From contig CAZEAP010000017.1 of NCBI GenBank assembly GCA_964510315.1, positions 1 through 64,000 on the forward strand: a stretch of DNA of 64,000 nucleotides, given 5' to 3'. Shown here one piece after another: positions 41,957-50,005 of this stretch (its first letter is position 1; each line of letters opens with the position of its first letter). Source of the stretch: CAZEAP01 sp964510315. Lineage in GTDB: Bacteria; Planctomycetota; Brocadiia; SM23-32. The notes under the pieces are model-generated. The model saw only the letters and a list, made by a program, of their open reading frames with translations. It made no database searches and had not been told where the DNA came from. Made by a program: the position numbers and the translations under genes.

Positions 41957-43584
41957 ATGCTTCTGCGGGTTCTCCGCCCCCCGGAGCCACCGGTTGCGCC
42001 CCCGATGCAGCCGGTTCTTCCCGGCTTCGGCCGACCGATGGGTCCGACGCCGGCGATCCTTCTCGCCCGGCGCCACTGCGGCGAGCCCTGCTGGGCGCCC
42101 TGGCATTGGCCCTCCTGCTGCTCTGCGGCTGCGCGGCGGGGCGTGTCAACCTGTGGCCGCTTTACTTCCATGAACGTCGCGCCGTCCCGGACGGCGAGGG
42201 CACCCGCACAGTGGAGACCACAGAGTTTCTCTATCCCCTTTTCGGGCGCCGCTCCGATCCGCAGAGCACCTGGCACGCCGTCCGCCCCCTCTACAACTCC
42301 GAGCGGAAGGCCGACGGGCCCTGGAGGGTCCAGTACCTCTGGCCTCTCGGTCTCTCGCGCGGGGACCCAGAGGGCGAAGCCACGCACCGGCTGTTCCCCC
42401 TCTTCGGCTACTACCGCACTTACGCTCCGGGTGAGGGGCGGCATTCGACCCACTGGCACCTGATGCAGTTTGTGCGCGGCGGCAATGACGCAAAGTACGG
42501 CCCCTACGCTGCCGTCTTCCCCCTCGCCGGGGTTACTCACGACGTGATCGCGCCGACCTGGAGCTTCCTTCTGTTCCCGCTCTATTCCCACTACCGGCAC
42601 GGGGAGTATGTGCGGGATGATTTTCCGTGGCCTTTTTTCGGCTATGGACGCACGCCCGACGGGAGGGTGAGTCAGTACCGGTTCTGGCCGCTTTACGTGC
42701 ACCAGCGGGCGGAAAGGCTTGACGGCCTTTACGAGCGGAAGGATCTGCTGTGGCCGTTCCTGCGCTGGGGTCGGCTGGACCGCGGGGGCGAATACTACCA
42801 CACCGTCTTCGTAGCAGTCCCATTCTATTCCAGCGTGAAGACCTGGAGCAGGGACGGCGAGCTTGCCGCATACCGGGTTTCGGTGTTGGGCTTCCAGCAG
42901 GCCAGGGATTTCAGGGACAGAAAGCAGATCGAAGGCTGGTCGGCCCTGTGGTCGCTCGTGAAGTCCTCCAGTGGCCCTCGCAAAGAGACCTTCCGCGTCA
43001 TCCCCTTTTACTGGGGCACCACGCGCTACGCCTCGGCCGAGCGCGATCCCGACCGGACGTGGAAACGTCATCGCATACTGTGGCCCTTCATCTGGGTGGA
43101 CCGCGACACGCGGGACCCGGAGGAGGCCCACCACGCTTTCATTCTGGCTCCCCTCTACTGGCACTATACCGACCGCTACCCCGGAGAGCCGGAGAGGACG
43201 GCACGCCGGGTGACCCTGTTCCCGCTGGCGACGTGGGAGAGCAGGGAGGACGGGGGCCGGCACTTCTGGCTGCTCAGCCACGGCTGGAAGGATACCACGG
43301 GGGGCTTTAAGCGCAACTATCGTGCATTCTTCGACCTTTTCCAGTATCATAGTCGGGGCGACGGGGAACGGGAGACGCGGCTGCTCTCGCGGCTTTATCA
43401 TCATCGCCGCGGGCCCCGTGGCCGGTATCTCAGCCTGATGGGCCTTTTCACCTACGACAGCACGGCAGAGGTGGTCGGCGAGGAGGGGAGCTACTTCTCG
43501 CTGCTGTTCGGTCTGTTGAGAAGTTCCTGGACGGAGGAGGGGCGCCGTTGGCGCCTCTTCTACATTCCGCTGGGCCATAAATAG
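41953..43584 (+). CDS. Repeat lipoprotein linked to the Mla transporter (unknown family)
   Basis: A 543-residue protein with an N-terminal leader, hydrophobic segment and lipobox LLCGC (Cys60), so probably a lipoprotein. The rest is built of about twenty short segments of the type WPLY, FPLF, WPFF or PFYW followed by polar turn residues (for example FPWPFFGYGRTPDG, LLWPFLRWGRLDRGG, ILWPFIWVDRD), spaced about 20-30 residues. This suggests regular beta hairpins, as in a barrel or propeller. It overlaps the HNH gene by 4 bp, and mlaE starts 8 bp after it. No family I can name. Confidence 0.8.
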   Translation: MNASAGSPPPGATGCAPDAAGSSRLRPTDGSDAGDPSRPAPLRRALLGALALALLLLCGCAAGRVNLWPLYFHERRAVPDGEGTRTVETTEFLYPLFGRRSDPQSTWHAVRPLYNSERKADGPWRVQYLWPLGLSRGDPEGEATHRLFPLFGYYRTYAPGEGRHSTHWHLMQFVRGGNDAKYGPYAAVFPLAGVTHDVIAPTWSFLLFPLYSHYRHGEYVRDDFPWPFFGYGRTPDGRVSQYRFWPLYVHQRAERLDGLYERKDLLWPFLRWGRLDRGGEYYHTVFVAVPFYSSVKTWSRDGELAAYRVSVLGFQQARDFRDRKQIEGWSALWSLVKSSSGPRKETFRVIPFYWGTTRYASAERDPDRTWKRHRILWPFIWVDRDTRDPEEAHHAFILAPLYWHYTDRYPGEPERTARRVTLFPLATWESREDGGRHFWLLSHGWKDTTGGFKRNYRAFFDLFQYHSRGDGERETRLLSRLYHHRRGPRGRYLSLMGLFTYDSTAEVVGEEGSYFSLLFGLLRSSWTEEGRRWRLFYIPLGHK

Positions 43585-43592
43585 GCGGAGCC

Positions 43593-44354
43593 ATGCGGGG
43601 TCTGCTGGAATACGTCAAGAATATCTGTTGCGCCGCTTACGACGTGGCGGCCCTTACCTTCAAGAGCATCCGCTACTTCGGGCGCGCCATTCGGCGCCAC
43701 AAGCTGCTGTTCAAGCACTGCTACGAAGCGGGCAACCGCAGCCTGCTGATTGTGACCATCTTCGGGCTTTTCGTCGGGCTGATCCTTGTGCTCTACGCCG
43801 GCGATCAGCTCCGGCGCTTCGGACAGCAGAAGTTCATCGGCCTCAGCGGGCTGGCCATCGTGTGGGAGTTCGGGCCGGTGTTCACCGCATTTATCCTTGC
43901 CGGGCGGATCGGCAGCGCCTATGCGGCGGAGATCGGCACGATGAAGGTCTACGAGGAGGTCGACGCCCTCTCGGCAATGGGCGTCAGCCCGGTGGCTTAC
44001 CTGGTCTCCCCCCGCCTGATCGCCTGCGCCCTGCTGACGCCCGGACTGGTGATCTACGCCGACTTCTGCGCCATACTCGGGGGAGCCTTCATGGGATGGA
44101 CTTACGTCAACGTCGCCCCCAACCAGTTTTTCCAGCTTTTTTTCCAGTACCTGACGGTTCGCGAGATGGCCCGGTCCATGGTCAAATCCGTCGCCTTCGG
44201 CGGCATCATCGCCGTCACCGGATGCTACGAAGGACTTGCCACCACGGGCGGAGCCGAAGGCGTCGGCCGCAGCACCACGAGCAGCGTCGTTCACAGCCTG
44301 CTGGCCATCCTGGTGGCCGATTACTTCATCAGCAAGTTACTGCTCGCGCTCTAA
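43593..44354 (+). CDS. mlaE: MlaE-family ABC transporter permease
   Basis: Inner-membrane permease of an MCE/Mla phospholipid transporter. The 253-residue protein has five or six helices and the family signatures LILVLYAGDQLRRFG, EFGPVFTAFILAGRIGSAYAAEIGTM (cut here), EEVDALSAMGVSPVAYLVSPR (cut) and ATTGGAEGVGRSTTSSVV. The amphipathic N-terminal segment typical of MlaE is present. Between the repeat lipoprotein (8 bp) and the MCE gene (59 bp). Confidence 0.94.
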   Translation: MRGLLEYVKNICCAAYDVAALTFKSIRYFGRAIRRHKLLFKHCYEAGNRSLLIVTIFGLFVGLILVLYAGDQLRRFGQQKFIGLSGLAIVWEFGPVFTAFILAGRIGSAYAAEIGTMKVYEEVDALSAMGVSPVAYLVSPRLIACALLTPGLVIYADFCAILGGAFMGWTYVNVAPNQFFQLFFQYLTVREMARSMVKSVAFGGIIAVTGCYEGLATTGGAEGVGRSTTSSVVHSLLAILVADYFISKLLLAL

Positions 44355-44413
44355 GCGGCACCGGACCGGGGCAGTCCCGGCCACAAACGTAGTGAACAGG
44401 AAGGAGACCGAAA

Positions 44414-45637
44414 ATGGCACGCAAAGTCCTTGTCGGCATGCTCATACTGGGGGCCCTGTTCATCTTCGGCCTGGCCACGTTCTACGTGGAGAACTGGCAG
44501 TTCTACCTGGGAAAGGGCTACCGACTGCGCGCCAAGTTTCCCATCGCACAAACCCTCGACAAGGGAGACCTGGTGCGGCTGGCCGGCGTGCAGGTCGGCA
44601 CCGTCGAGGACCTGGACGTCAACACCACCGTGGACACGCCCTACCCCGTGGAGGCGGTCCTGTGGATTCGCAGTGAGGTGCAGGTCCGGGCCGAAGACAC
44701 GGCCGTAATCAAGATGAGCACGCTGTTCGGGGGGAATTACGTCTCGATACGCCGCGGCGACCCCAAGGCACCCGTGCTGAGCAGCGGAGAACTGATCAAC
44801 AACACGGACGTGGCCCCCAGCGTGACCGAGGTGATCGAGCAGTCCACCGTCACTATGAAGAAGGTCTCCGAAGCGGTGGACGAAGTCTCCGCCGCCGCCC
44901 GGCAGATGACCGAAGGCAAAGGCACCATCGGGCGACTGCTGACCGACGAGGAGTTCTTCAATAAGCTCGACGCCGCCGTCACCGACGCCGGCGAGGCGGC
45001 CACCGGGCTGAAGAAGGCCTCCCGGCGCCTGGAAGAAGGAGAAGGCGTTCTCGGCAAGCTCCTGATGGACGACCAGATGGCTGAGGACCTCCAGACACTT
45101 GCCGAAGATACCAAGGTCCTGGCCGCCAACCTGCGGGAGGTCTCCGAAGACCTGGCCGCCGGGCGGGGCACCATGGGCCGACTCATGAAGGACGAAACGC
45201 TGTATGAGAACCTGACCGAATCCACCCGTTCGCTCAAAGAGACCACCGAAGCCTTTGCCGAAGGGGAAGGCATACTTCCCCAACTGGTCAACGACGCCGA
45301 ACTGGCCAACGAGCTGCGCGCGCTGACCGACGACCTGGGGCGCACCGCCGCCAACCTGCGGGAGATCTCCGAGAAGATGAAATCCGGTGAAGGCACCCTG
45401 GGCAAGCTGCTGGCCAGCGACGAGGCCTACCGGAAGCTGGAGAAATCGCTTCAGGACCTCAACGAGGCCACAACCGCCCTCTCGGAGGGGCGAGGCACCC
45501 TCGGCAAGCTGATGAACGACGACAAGCTCTACCGCCAGATCAGCCAGATCGCCGACGACCTGCAGGCCACTCTGGAGACCTACCGGGAGCAGTCCCCGGT
45601 ACTCACGTTCACCGGCGCACTGTTCGGAGCCTTTTGA
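44414..45637 (+). CDS. mlaD: MlaD-type MCE protein with C-terminal heptad-based repeats
   Basis: Substrate-binding MCE protein anchored by one N-terminal helix (about 5-24). The MCE domain spans about 35-120, with KFPIAQTLDKGDLVRLAGVQVG and MSTLFGGNYVSI. The C-terminal 240 residues hold six repeats that start at residues 168, 209, 250, 284, 325 and 359 with G-x-GTLGKLL-x-D-like headers followed by a Leu-rich helix. The spacings are 41, 41, 34, 41, 34: two lengths differing by one heptad, as in an elongated helical rod. Strong AAGGAG upstream. Confidence 0.92.
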   Translation: MARKVLVGMLILGALFIFGLATFYVENWQFYLGKGYRLRAKFPIAQTLDKGDLVRLAGVQVGTVEDLDVNTTVDTPYPVEAVLWIRSEVQVRAEDTAVIKMSTLFGGNYVSIRRGDPKAPVLSSGELINNTDVAPSVTEVIEQSTVTMKKVSEAVDEVSAAARQMTEGKGTIGRLLTDEEFFNKLDAAVTDAGEAATGLKKASRRLEEGEGVLGKLLMDDQMAEDLQTLAEDTKVLAANLREVSEDLAAGRGTMGRLMKDETLYENLTESTRSLKETTEAFAEGEGILPQLVNDAELANELRALTDDLGRTAANLREISEKMKSGEGTLGKLLASDEAYRKLEKSLQDLNEATTALSEGRGTLGKLMNDDKLYRQISQIADDLQATLETYREQSPVLTFTGALFGAF

Positions 45638-45654
45638 GGCGGGACAATCGGGCC

Positions 45655-46422
45655 ATGATCAAAGTGCGCAACCTCGTTGCCGCCTATGAGGATACGGTGG
45701 TCCTGGAAGGCGTCTCCCTGGACGTTCAGGACGGGGAGATACTGGTGATCATGGGCCAGAGCGGCTGCGGCAAATCCACCTTCCTCCGCCACCTGATCGG
45801 CCTGCAGAAACCGGTCAGCGGAACCGTCGAGATGGACGGCGCCGAAATCACCTCCATGAGCGAGAAGGACTATCGCTCCTTCTGCCGTTCGGTGGGCGTC
45901 CTGTTCCAGAGCGGGGCCCTGTTCAACAGCATGACCGTGGGGCGGAACGTAGCCTTCCCACTGAAGGAGCATACCCGCCTGGCCCGGCCGGTTATCGACA
46001 TCGTGGTCAAGCTCAAGCTCGACCAGGTGGGCCTGCGGGGGGTGGATGAACTGATGCCCTCGGAGCTGAGCGGAGGCATGAAGAAACGCGCCGGCCTGGC
46101 CCGCGCCCTCGCCCTCGACCCCACCGTGCTGTTCCTGGACGAACCCACCACCGGCCTGGACCCCATCATCGGCGCCGGCATCGACAGGCTCATACTGCAG
46201 ATCCGGGAACTCTACGAGGCCACCATGGTGGTGGTCGCCCACGACATCGCCAGCAGCATGCGCGTGGCCGACCGCATCGCCATCTTCCGCCAGGGACAGC
46301 TCGTGGAACTGGGCACGCCCGAGCAGGTACGCTCCAGCGAGAACCCTTACGTTCAGCAGTTCCTCGAGCGCCGGGCCGAGGAGGAAGAGTCCGCCGAAGG
46401 GCTGGCCGAGTACCTGACCTGA
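45655..46422 (+). CDS. mlaF: MlaF-family ABC transporter ATPase
   Basis: ATPase of the Mla-type transporter. The 255-residue protein has Walker A GQSGCGKST, the signature LSGGMKKRAGLARAL, Walker B VLFLDEPTTGLDP and a Q-loop LFQSGALFNSMTVGRNVAFPL (cut at 20 elsewhere). The GGMKKR signature is typical of MlaF. ATG 45655 chosen as the normal family start, 17 bp after mlaD. It closes the order lipoprotein-mlaE-mlaD-mlaF; mlaB and mlaC are not present in the window, and an mlaA gene was not seen. Confidence 0.95.
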   Translation: MIKVRNLVAAYEDTVVLEGVSLDVQDGEILVIMGQSGCGKSTFLRHLIGLQKPVSGTVEMDGAEITSMSEKDYRSFCRSVGVLFQSGALFNSMTVGRNVAFPLKEHTRLARPVIDIVVKLKLDQVGLRGVDELMPSELSGGMKKRAGLARALALDPTVLFLDEPTTGLDPIIGAGIDRLILQIRELYEATMVVVAHDIASSMRVADRIAIFRQGQLVELGTPEQVRSSENPYVQQFLERRAEEEESAEGLAEYLT

Positions 46423-46475
46423 GCACGCGGGCGTCCGGGGAGAGTATTCAGGTGACAATCAGGGGGGTTGGCGCG

Positions 46476-48743
46476 TCAGGAACCTTCCTCCGTCCGGCGG
46501 TGGGGCCACTTGTCCCGCTCCTGTTCGCACTCTTCCAGCAGGTCCCGGAAAGTCCGCCCGGCCAGGGCTTCCTCCTCGGCCCGGGAGGCCTCCCGAAAAG
46601 CGGCCTCCAGCTTCTCCTCGTAGGGCTGGTTCTCGGGCAGGGATGAGCGCGACTCCACGCCGAAGCGTTCGGTAATGTTCAGCACGTCGCTGAGCCTCAG
46701 CCGGGACAGGTCTCTGGCCGGGTGGAACTGGTCCCGCTGGTCGCCCACGGGGGTCAGCAGGCCCAGGTTGACCAGCCGGTTGGCGGCGTCGGCGGCCTCC
46801 TCGGGGGTAATCTGGAGTATCTCCCCCAGCCGTCCGGCGGTCACCGGCTCTCCGGTCTCCCAGAACTCGCGGGAGACGTACATCATGATGCGGGCCGCCA
46901 GGTGCCGATCGACGAAGGCGTCGGAGAGGCGCCTCAGCTTATCGTGATAGCGCAGGAGGCTGAGGTTCTGCATGGTGAAGGCGACTTCCGCCCCGAACAG
47001 CACTATGACCCACAGCAGCCAGAGCCAGAGCAGGAAGATGGGAATGACCCCCAGCGATCCGTAGATACGCTGGTACTTGACCGCGTGCACCACGTAGAGG
47101 GCGAACATGGGGCGGGCAAGTTCGACCAGAACCGCCCCCAGGGCCGCTCCCCAGGCGGCGCTCCTGAACTGGACCCGGGTGTGGGGAAGGAACTTATACA
47201 GCGCCAGCAGCAGCAGCCACGTCATCAGGAAAGGCACCACGTACTGCCCCACCGCCATAAGGCCCCGCACCGCCGCCCCCAGCACCGGCATCCGCGTGAA
47301 GGTCACCGTCACGTATCCCCCCAGCTTCTCCTGAACCCAGATGGCCGTGCCGATCAGAACCGGCCCAAGGCAGATCAGCGTCCAGAACGACGTAAAGCGA
47401 ATCCAGAACGGCCTCCGCTCGGAGACCTTCCAGATGTGGTTCAGGGTCTTCTCGGTGGTGTTCAGCAGAGAGGTGGCGGCGACGATGAGGAAGAGGGTGG
47501 CGACGATGCCGATCCGCGCGCGACCCACCTTGTCGACGAATCGGCGAATGTAATCGGCGGCGGCCAGGCTGAGCCCGCGGGCGGCGGTACCCCCCTCCTT
47601 GCGCAGGGCCAACTTATAGTGGTGCCTGGCCTCCTGCTGCCGTCCGGACTCTTCCCACAGAAGCTCGGCGAGGGCGGTGTTGGGCTCGCTGGAACGGTCC
47701 AGCAGCAGGGCGGCCTTCTCCAGGTCCTCCAGGGCCTCCCTGAGGGCCTTTCTGGGGGCGGTCCTCTCCCCTTCCTTCAGCGATTCATACAGGTCGGCCT
47801 TTTCCTTGCCCAGCCGCAGGAGAAGGTCCCCCAGCTCACCCCGCAGTTCACGGCGCTTCTCGACGGCGAGACGTGCGGGCTCCCCGTCCAGCGACTTCAG
47901 CACGAGCACGTCCGTCCAGTTCTTCAGTGCTGCTTCGTAGTGTTCGGCCGCCTCTATCAGTTTGCCCTGCTGCACAAGGGCTTCGGCCCAGCTCCTGTAG
48001 ATCCGGGCCGCCCTCGCCCGAGTCTCCTCCGCGGCGGCTCCCTCCTGTTCGGCCGACTCCAGCGCGGAGAGTGCCTCCGAATACTGCCCCGCGCGGAAAA
48101 GCTCCATGGCCTTGTCCGTCTGCGGGGGCACAGCGCCCGGGCGCCCGGCTTCGGCGGGCGGTGGAATGCCCGCCGCGCCGAAGTACAGCCGCCGCACCTC
48201 AGGACTCAGACCGCCCAGGAACCTCCGCGCCGTGGATGCGGCCGACAGACGGACCATGCTCAGCCCGTCCCGCACCCGCTCCGGATCGGCCTCCGCCTCC
48301 AGGGCCGCGGTGTACAAGCGGAAGGAGGCGGGACCTTCGCCGCGTTCGGCGCGTTCCCACGCGGCGCCCAGGAGTTCCGGGCCGGACATGGTCTCGACGG
48401 GCTCCACCATCTCGCCCACCTCGGCCTCTTGCCCGGGCATGCCCTCCAGCAGGGGGCGGGCGAGCATGTACTGGAAGACCGCGTTTTGCGCCCGGTCGGC
48501 CAGTCCCTCCATTCCCGCGAAGGAACGATACAACGAAAAGGCGACGGCAAACAGCGGCACGAGGGACAGCAGGGTGGTGAAGGTCAGGGCGGCCGCCTGC
48601 TGAAGGCACCTGTCGTGCACCAGCTCGCGGATGATGTAGAAGTAGAGCTTCACCTGACGGCGCACGAACTTCACCCACCAGGAAAGTTCCGCTGCATCCT
48701 CCCAGTTGATGCTCTCGATCTTTTGGCGCAGCTTCTTCAGCAT
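46476..48743 (-). CDS. YihY/BrkB-family membrane protein with a TPR-like insertion
   Basis: The 755-residue protein has the YihY family start (CLQQAAALTFTTLLSLVPLFAVAFSL at about 46-71, cut) and its C-terminal helices about 411-630 (SLLNTTEKTLNHIWKV, FLMTWLLLLALYKFLP, YQRIYGSLGVIPIFLLWLW). Between helix 1 and helix 2, about 290 residues (100-390) form helix pairs such as AMELFRAGQYSEALSALESA and GKLIEAAEHYEAALKNW, read as TPR repeats facing the periplasm. A winged-helix-like segment (ETGEPVTAGRLGEILQITPEE) lies after the last helix. Ordinary members are about 300-430 residues. Substrate unknown. Confidence 0.9.
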   Translation of the reverse strand: MLKKLRQKIESINWEDAAELSWWVKFVRRQVKLYFYIIRELVHDRCLQQAAALTFTTLLSLVPLFAVAFSLYRSFAGMEGLADRAQNAVFQYMLARPLLEGMPGQEAEVGEMVEPVETMSGPELLGAAWERAERGEGPASFRLYTAALEAEADPERVRDGLSMVRLSAASTARRFLGGLSPEVRRLYFGAAGIPPPAEAGRPGAVPPQTDKAMELFRAGQYSEALSALESAEQEGAAAEETRARAARIYRSWAEALVQQGKLIEAAEHYEAALKNWTDVLVLKSLDGEPARLAVEKRRELRGELGDLLLRLGKEKADLYESLKEGERTAPRKALREALEDLEKAALLLDRSSEPNTALAELLWEESGRQQEARHHYKLALRKEGGTAARGLSLAAADYIRRFVDKVGRARIGIVATLFLIVAATSLLNTTEKTLNHIWKVSERRPFWIRFTSFWTLICLGPVLIGTAIWVQEKLGGYVTVTFTRMPVLGAAVRGLMAVGQYVVPFLMTWLLLLALYKFLPHTRVQFRSAAWGAALGAVLVELARPMFALYVVHAVKYQRIYGSLGVIPIFLLWLWLLWVIVLFGAEVAFTMQNLSLLRYHDKLRRLSDAFVDRHLAARIMMYVSREFWETGEPVTAGRLGEILQITPEEAADAANRLVNLGLLTPVGDQRDQFHPARDLSRLRLSDVLNITERFGVESRSSLPENQPYEEKLEAAFREASRAEEEALAGRTFRDLLEECEQERDKWPHRRTEEGS

Positions 48744-48767
48744 GACTCCACCTCGGCGGGCCTCACT

Positions 48768-49964
48768 TTATCCGGGACAGTACTCGGGGACGGGCTCCTG
48801 GGCCACCGTAGATTCTTTCCCTTCCGCCAGGCCGGCAATTTCCTCATGGAGTTCGCGCACCTTCTCGGCGCCCTCCACCAGGCCAAAGCGCAGATGCGTC
48901 CGATAGCTCTCCTCCGGCTCAAGTTCGACGACCCGTCCTTTGCTGCGCTCGAAGCGGCGCGAGTTGGGATAGTCGGTTCCGGGCTCCAGGCCGGTCACGT
49001 AGCCGTCCGGCTCGGCCGCAGTGTTTTTCCAGACCGTCAGTGCGGGCAGTTCCGCGACGGAGTAGCGGACGGCGGCGGCCAGTGCCCCTTCCGCGTCCAC
49101 CAGGGCGGCCACGGTGCGTCCGTCTTCGTCCGCGTGGTTGCGGAGGTAGTAGCACTGCTCCGCGAAGCTGGCCTCCGGCGGGCCGTAGGTCTCCCAGGCG
49201 TCGATACCCTCCCGCGCCCGTGCGTCCCGCGGGCAGACGAAGTCGACCGGCGCTTCCACGCGGGCGCCCTGCCCCAGCAGGGGGCGTCCGAAGTTACAGT
49301 GATACAGCAGCTCCAACTCCGAAGGAGTCCCGGCCAGGTTCTGCACCACGTCCCGGATGCTGAATTCGGCCGAGCCGGGGGTAGTGCTCACCGTGGAGCT
49401 GAGATAATGGCAGGAGCCGAACAACCGGGTGTCCCAGACCTCGCCGGTGACCGACAGCTCGTAGGGCGCCCTCAGCCGGACGCTCACCGACAGGCGGGCG
49501 GCGGGGCTGTTGGCGATGGTCCCGTGCAGAGGGAGGCTTACTTCCTGCTCCGCCCCCGTGTTGTCGGTGACCACGTCGGTGCCCGGCGCCCCGTTGAAGG
49601 CCAGGCCGCAACGGGTGACCAGTTCGTTGAAGCCTTCCAGCCAGCCAAGGCCGCCCTCCGACTCCTCATTCACGTAGGCGGGATGCACGATCTCGCGCAC
49701 GGGGCTGTTCCACCCGAGAGAGACCTCCTCGGTGTATGCCTCCAGCACGGCCATACCCCTGGTGGGTACGATGACAACGGTAAGGTGTCCGTTGTCGATC
49801 TGGACGAGGTCCACGCCGTCCTGCCGGCCGCCCTTGAGGGCGAACTTGTCGATCCGCCAGGGCGGTCCCTCGGCACCGAGGAAGTTGCTGCTGGATACGG
49901 AGTAGTTCTGCACGTAGAGGTTCTCCATCGCATCCATCAGCACTTTCTTGTAGTAGTCGGCCAT
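48768..49964 (-). CDS. Aldose 1-epimerase-like protein (DUF4432)
   Basis: A 398-residue galactose-mutarotase-fold protein of the DUF4432 group. VIVPTRGMAVLEAY, LGWNSPVREIVHPAYV, LPLHGTIANSPA, and LELLYHCNFGRPLLGQGARV are the typical order. Catalytic residues of this group are not established; a sugar epimerase or sugar-binding role is plausible. ATG at 49964 follows GGGAG; the upstream extension is not homologous in character. Second gene between ubiB (41 bp) and YihY (24 bp). Confidence 0.85.
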   Translation of the reverse strand: MADYYKKVLMDAMENLYVQNYSVSSSNFLGAEGPPWRIDKFALKGGRQDGVDLVQIDNGHLTVVIVPTRGMAVLEAYTEEVSLGWNSPVREIVHPAYVNEESEGGLGWLEGFNELVTRCGLAFNGAPGTDVVTDNTGAEQEVSLPLHGTIANSPAARLSVSVRLRAPYELSVTGEVWDTRLFGSCHYLSSTVSTTPGSAEFSIRDVVQNLAGTPSELELLYHCNFGRPLLGQGARVEAPVDFVCPRDARAREGIDAWETYGPPEASFAEQCYYLRNHADEDGRTVAALVDAEGALAAAVRYSVAELPALTVWKNTAAEPDGYVTGLEPGTDYPNSRRFERSKGRVVELEPEESYRTHLRFGLVEGAEKVRELHEEIAGLAEGKESTVAQEPVPEYCPG

Positions 49965-50005
49965 GGACGTAACTCCCTGCCAGAAGGGGTAGGGCGGGGA
50001 CAGGC

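Noticed and set aside
46417..46453. Terminator between mlaF and YihY (ACCTGA...TCAGGT)
   Set aside because: Stem is only six pairs with a 25-base loop and no T tract.
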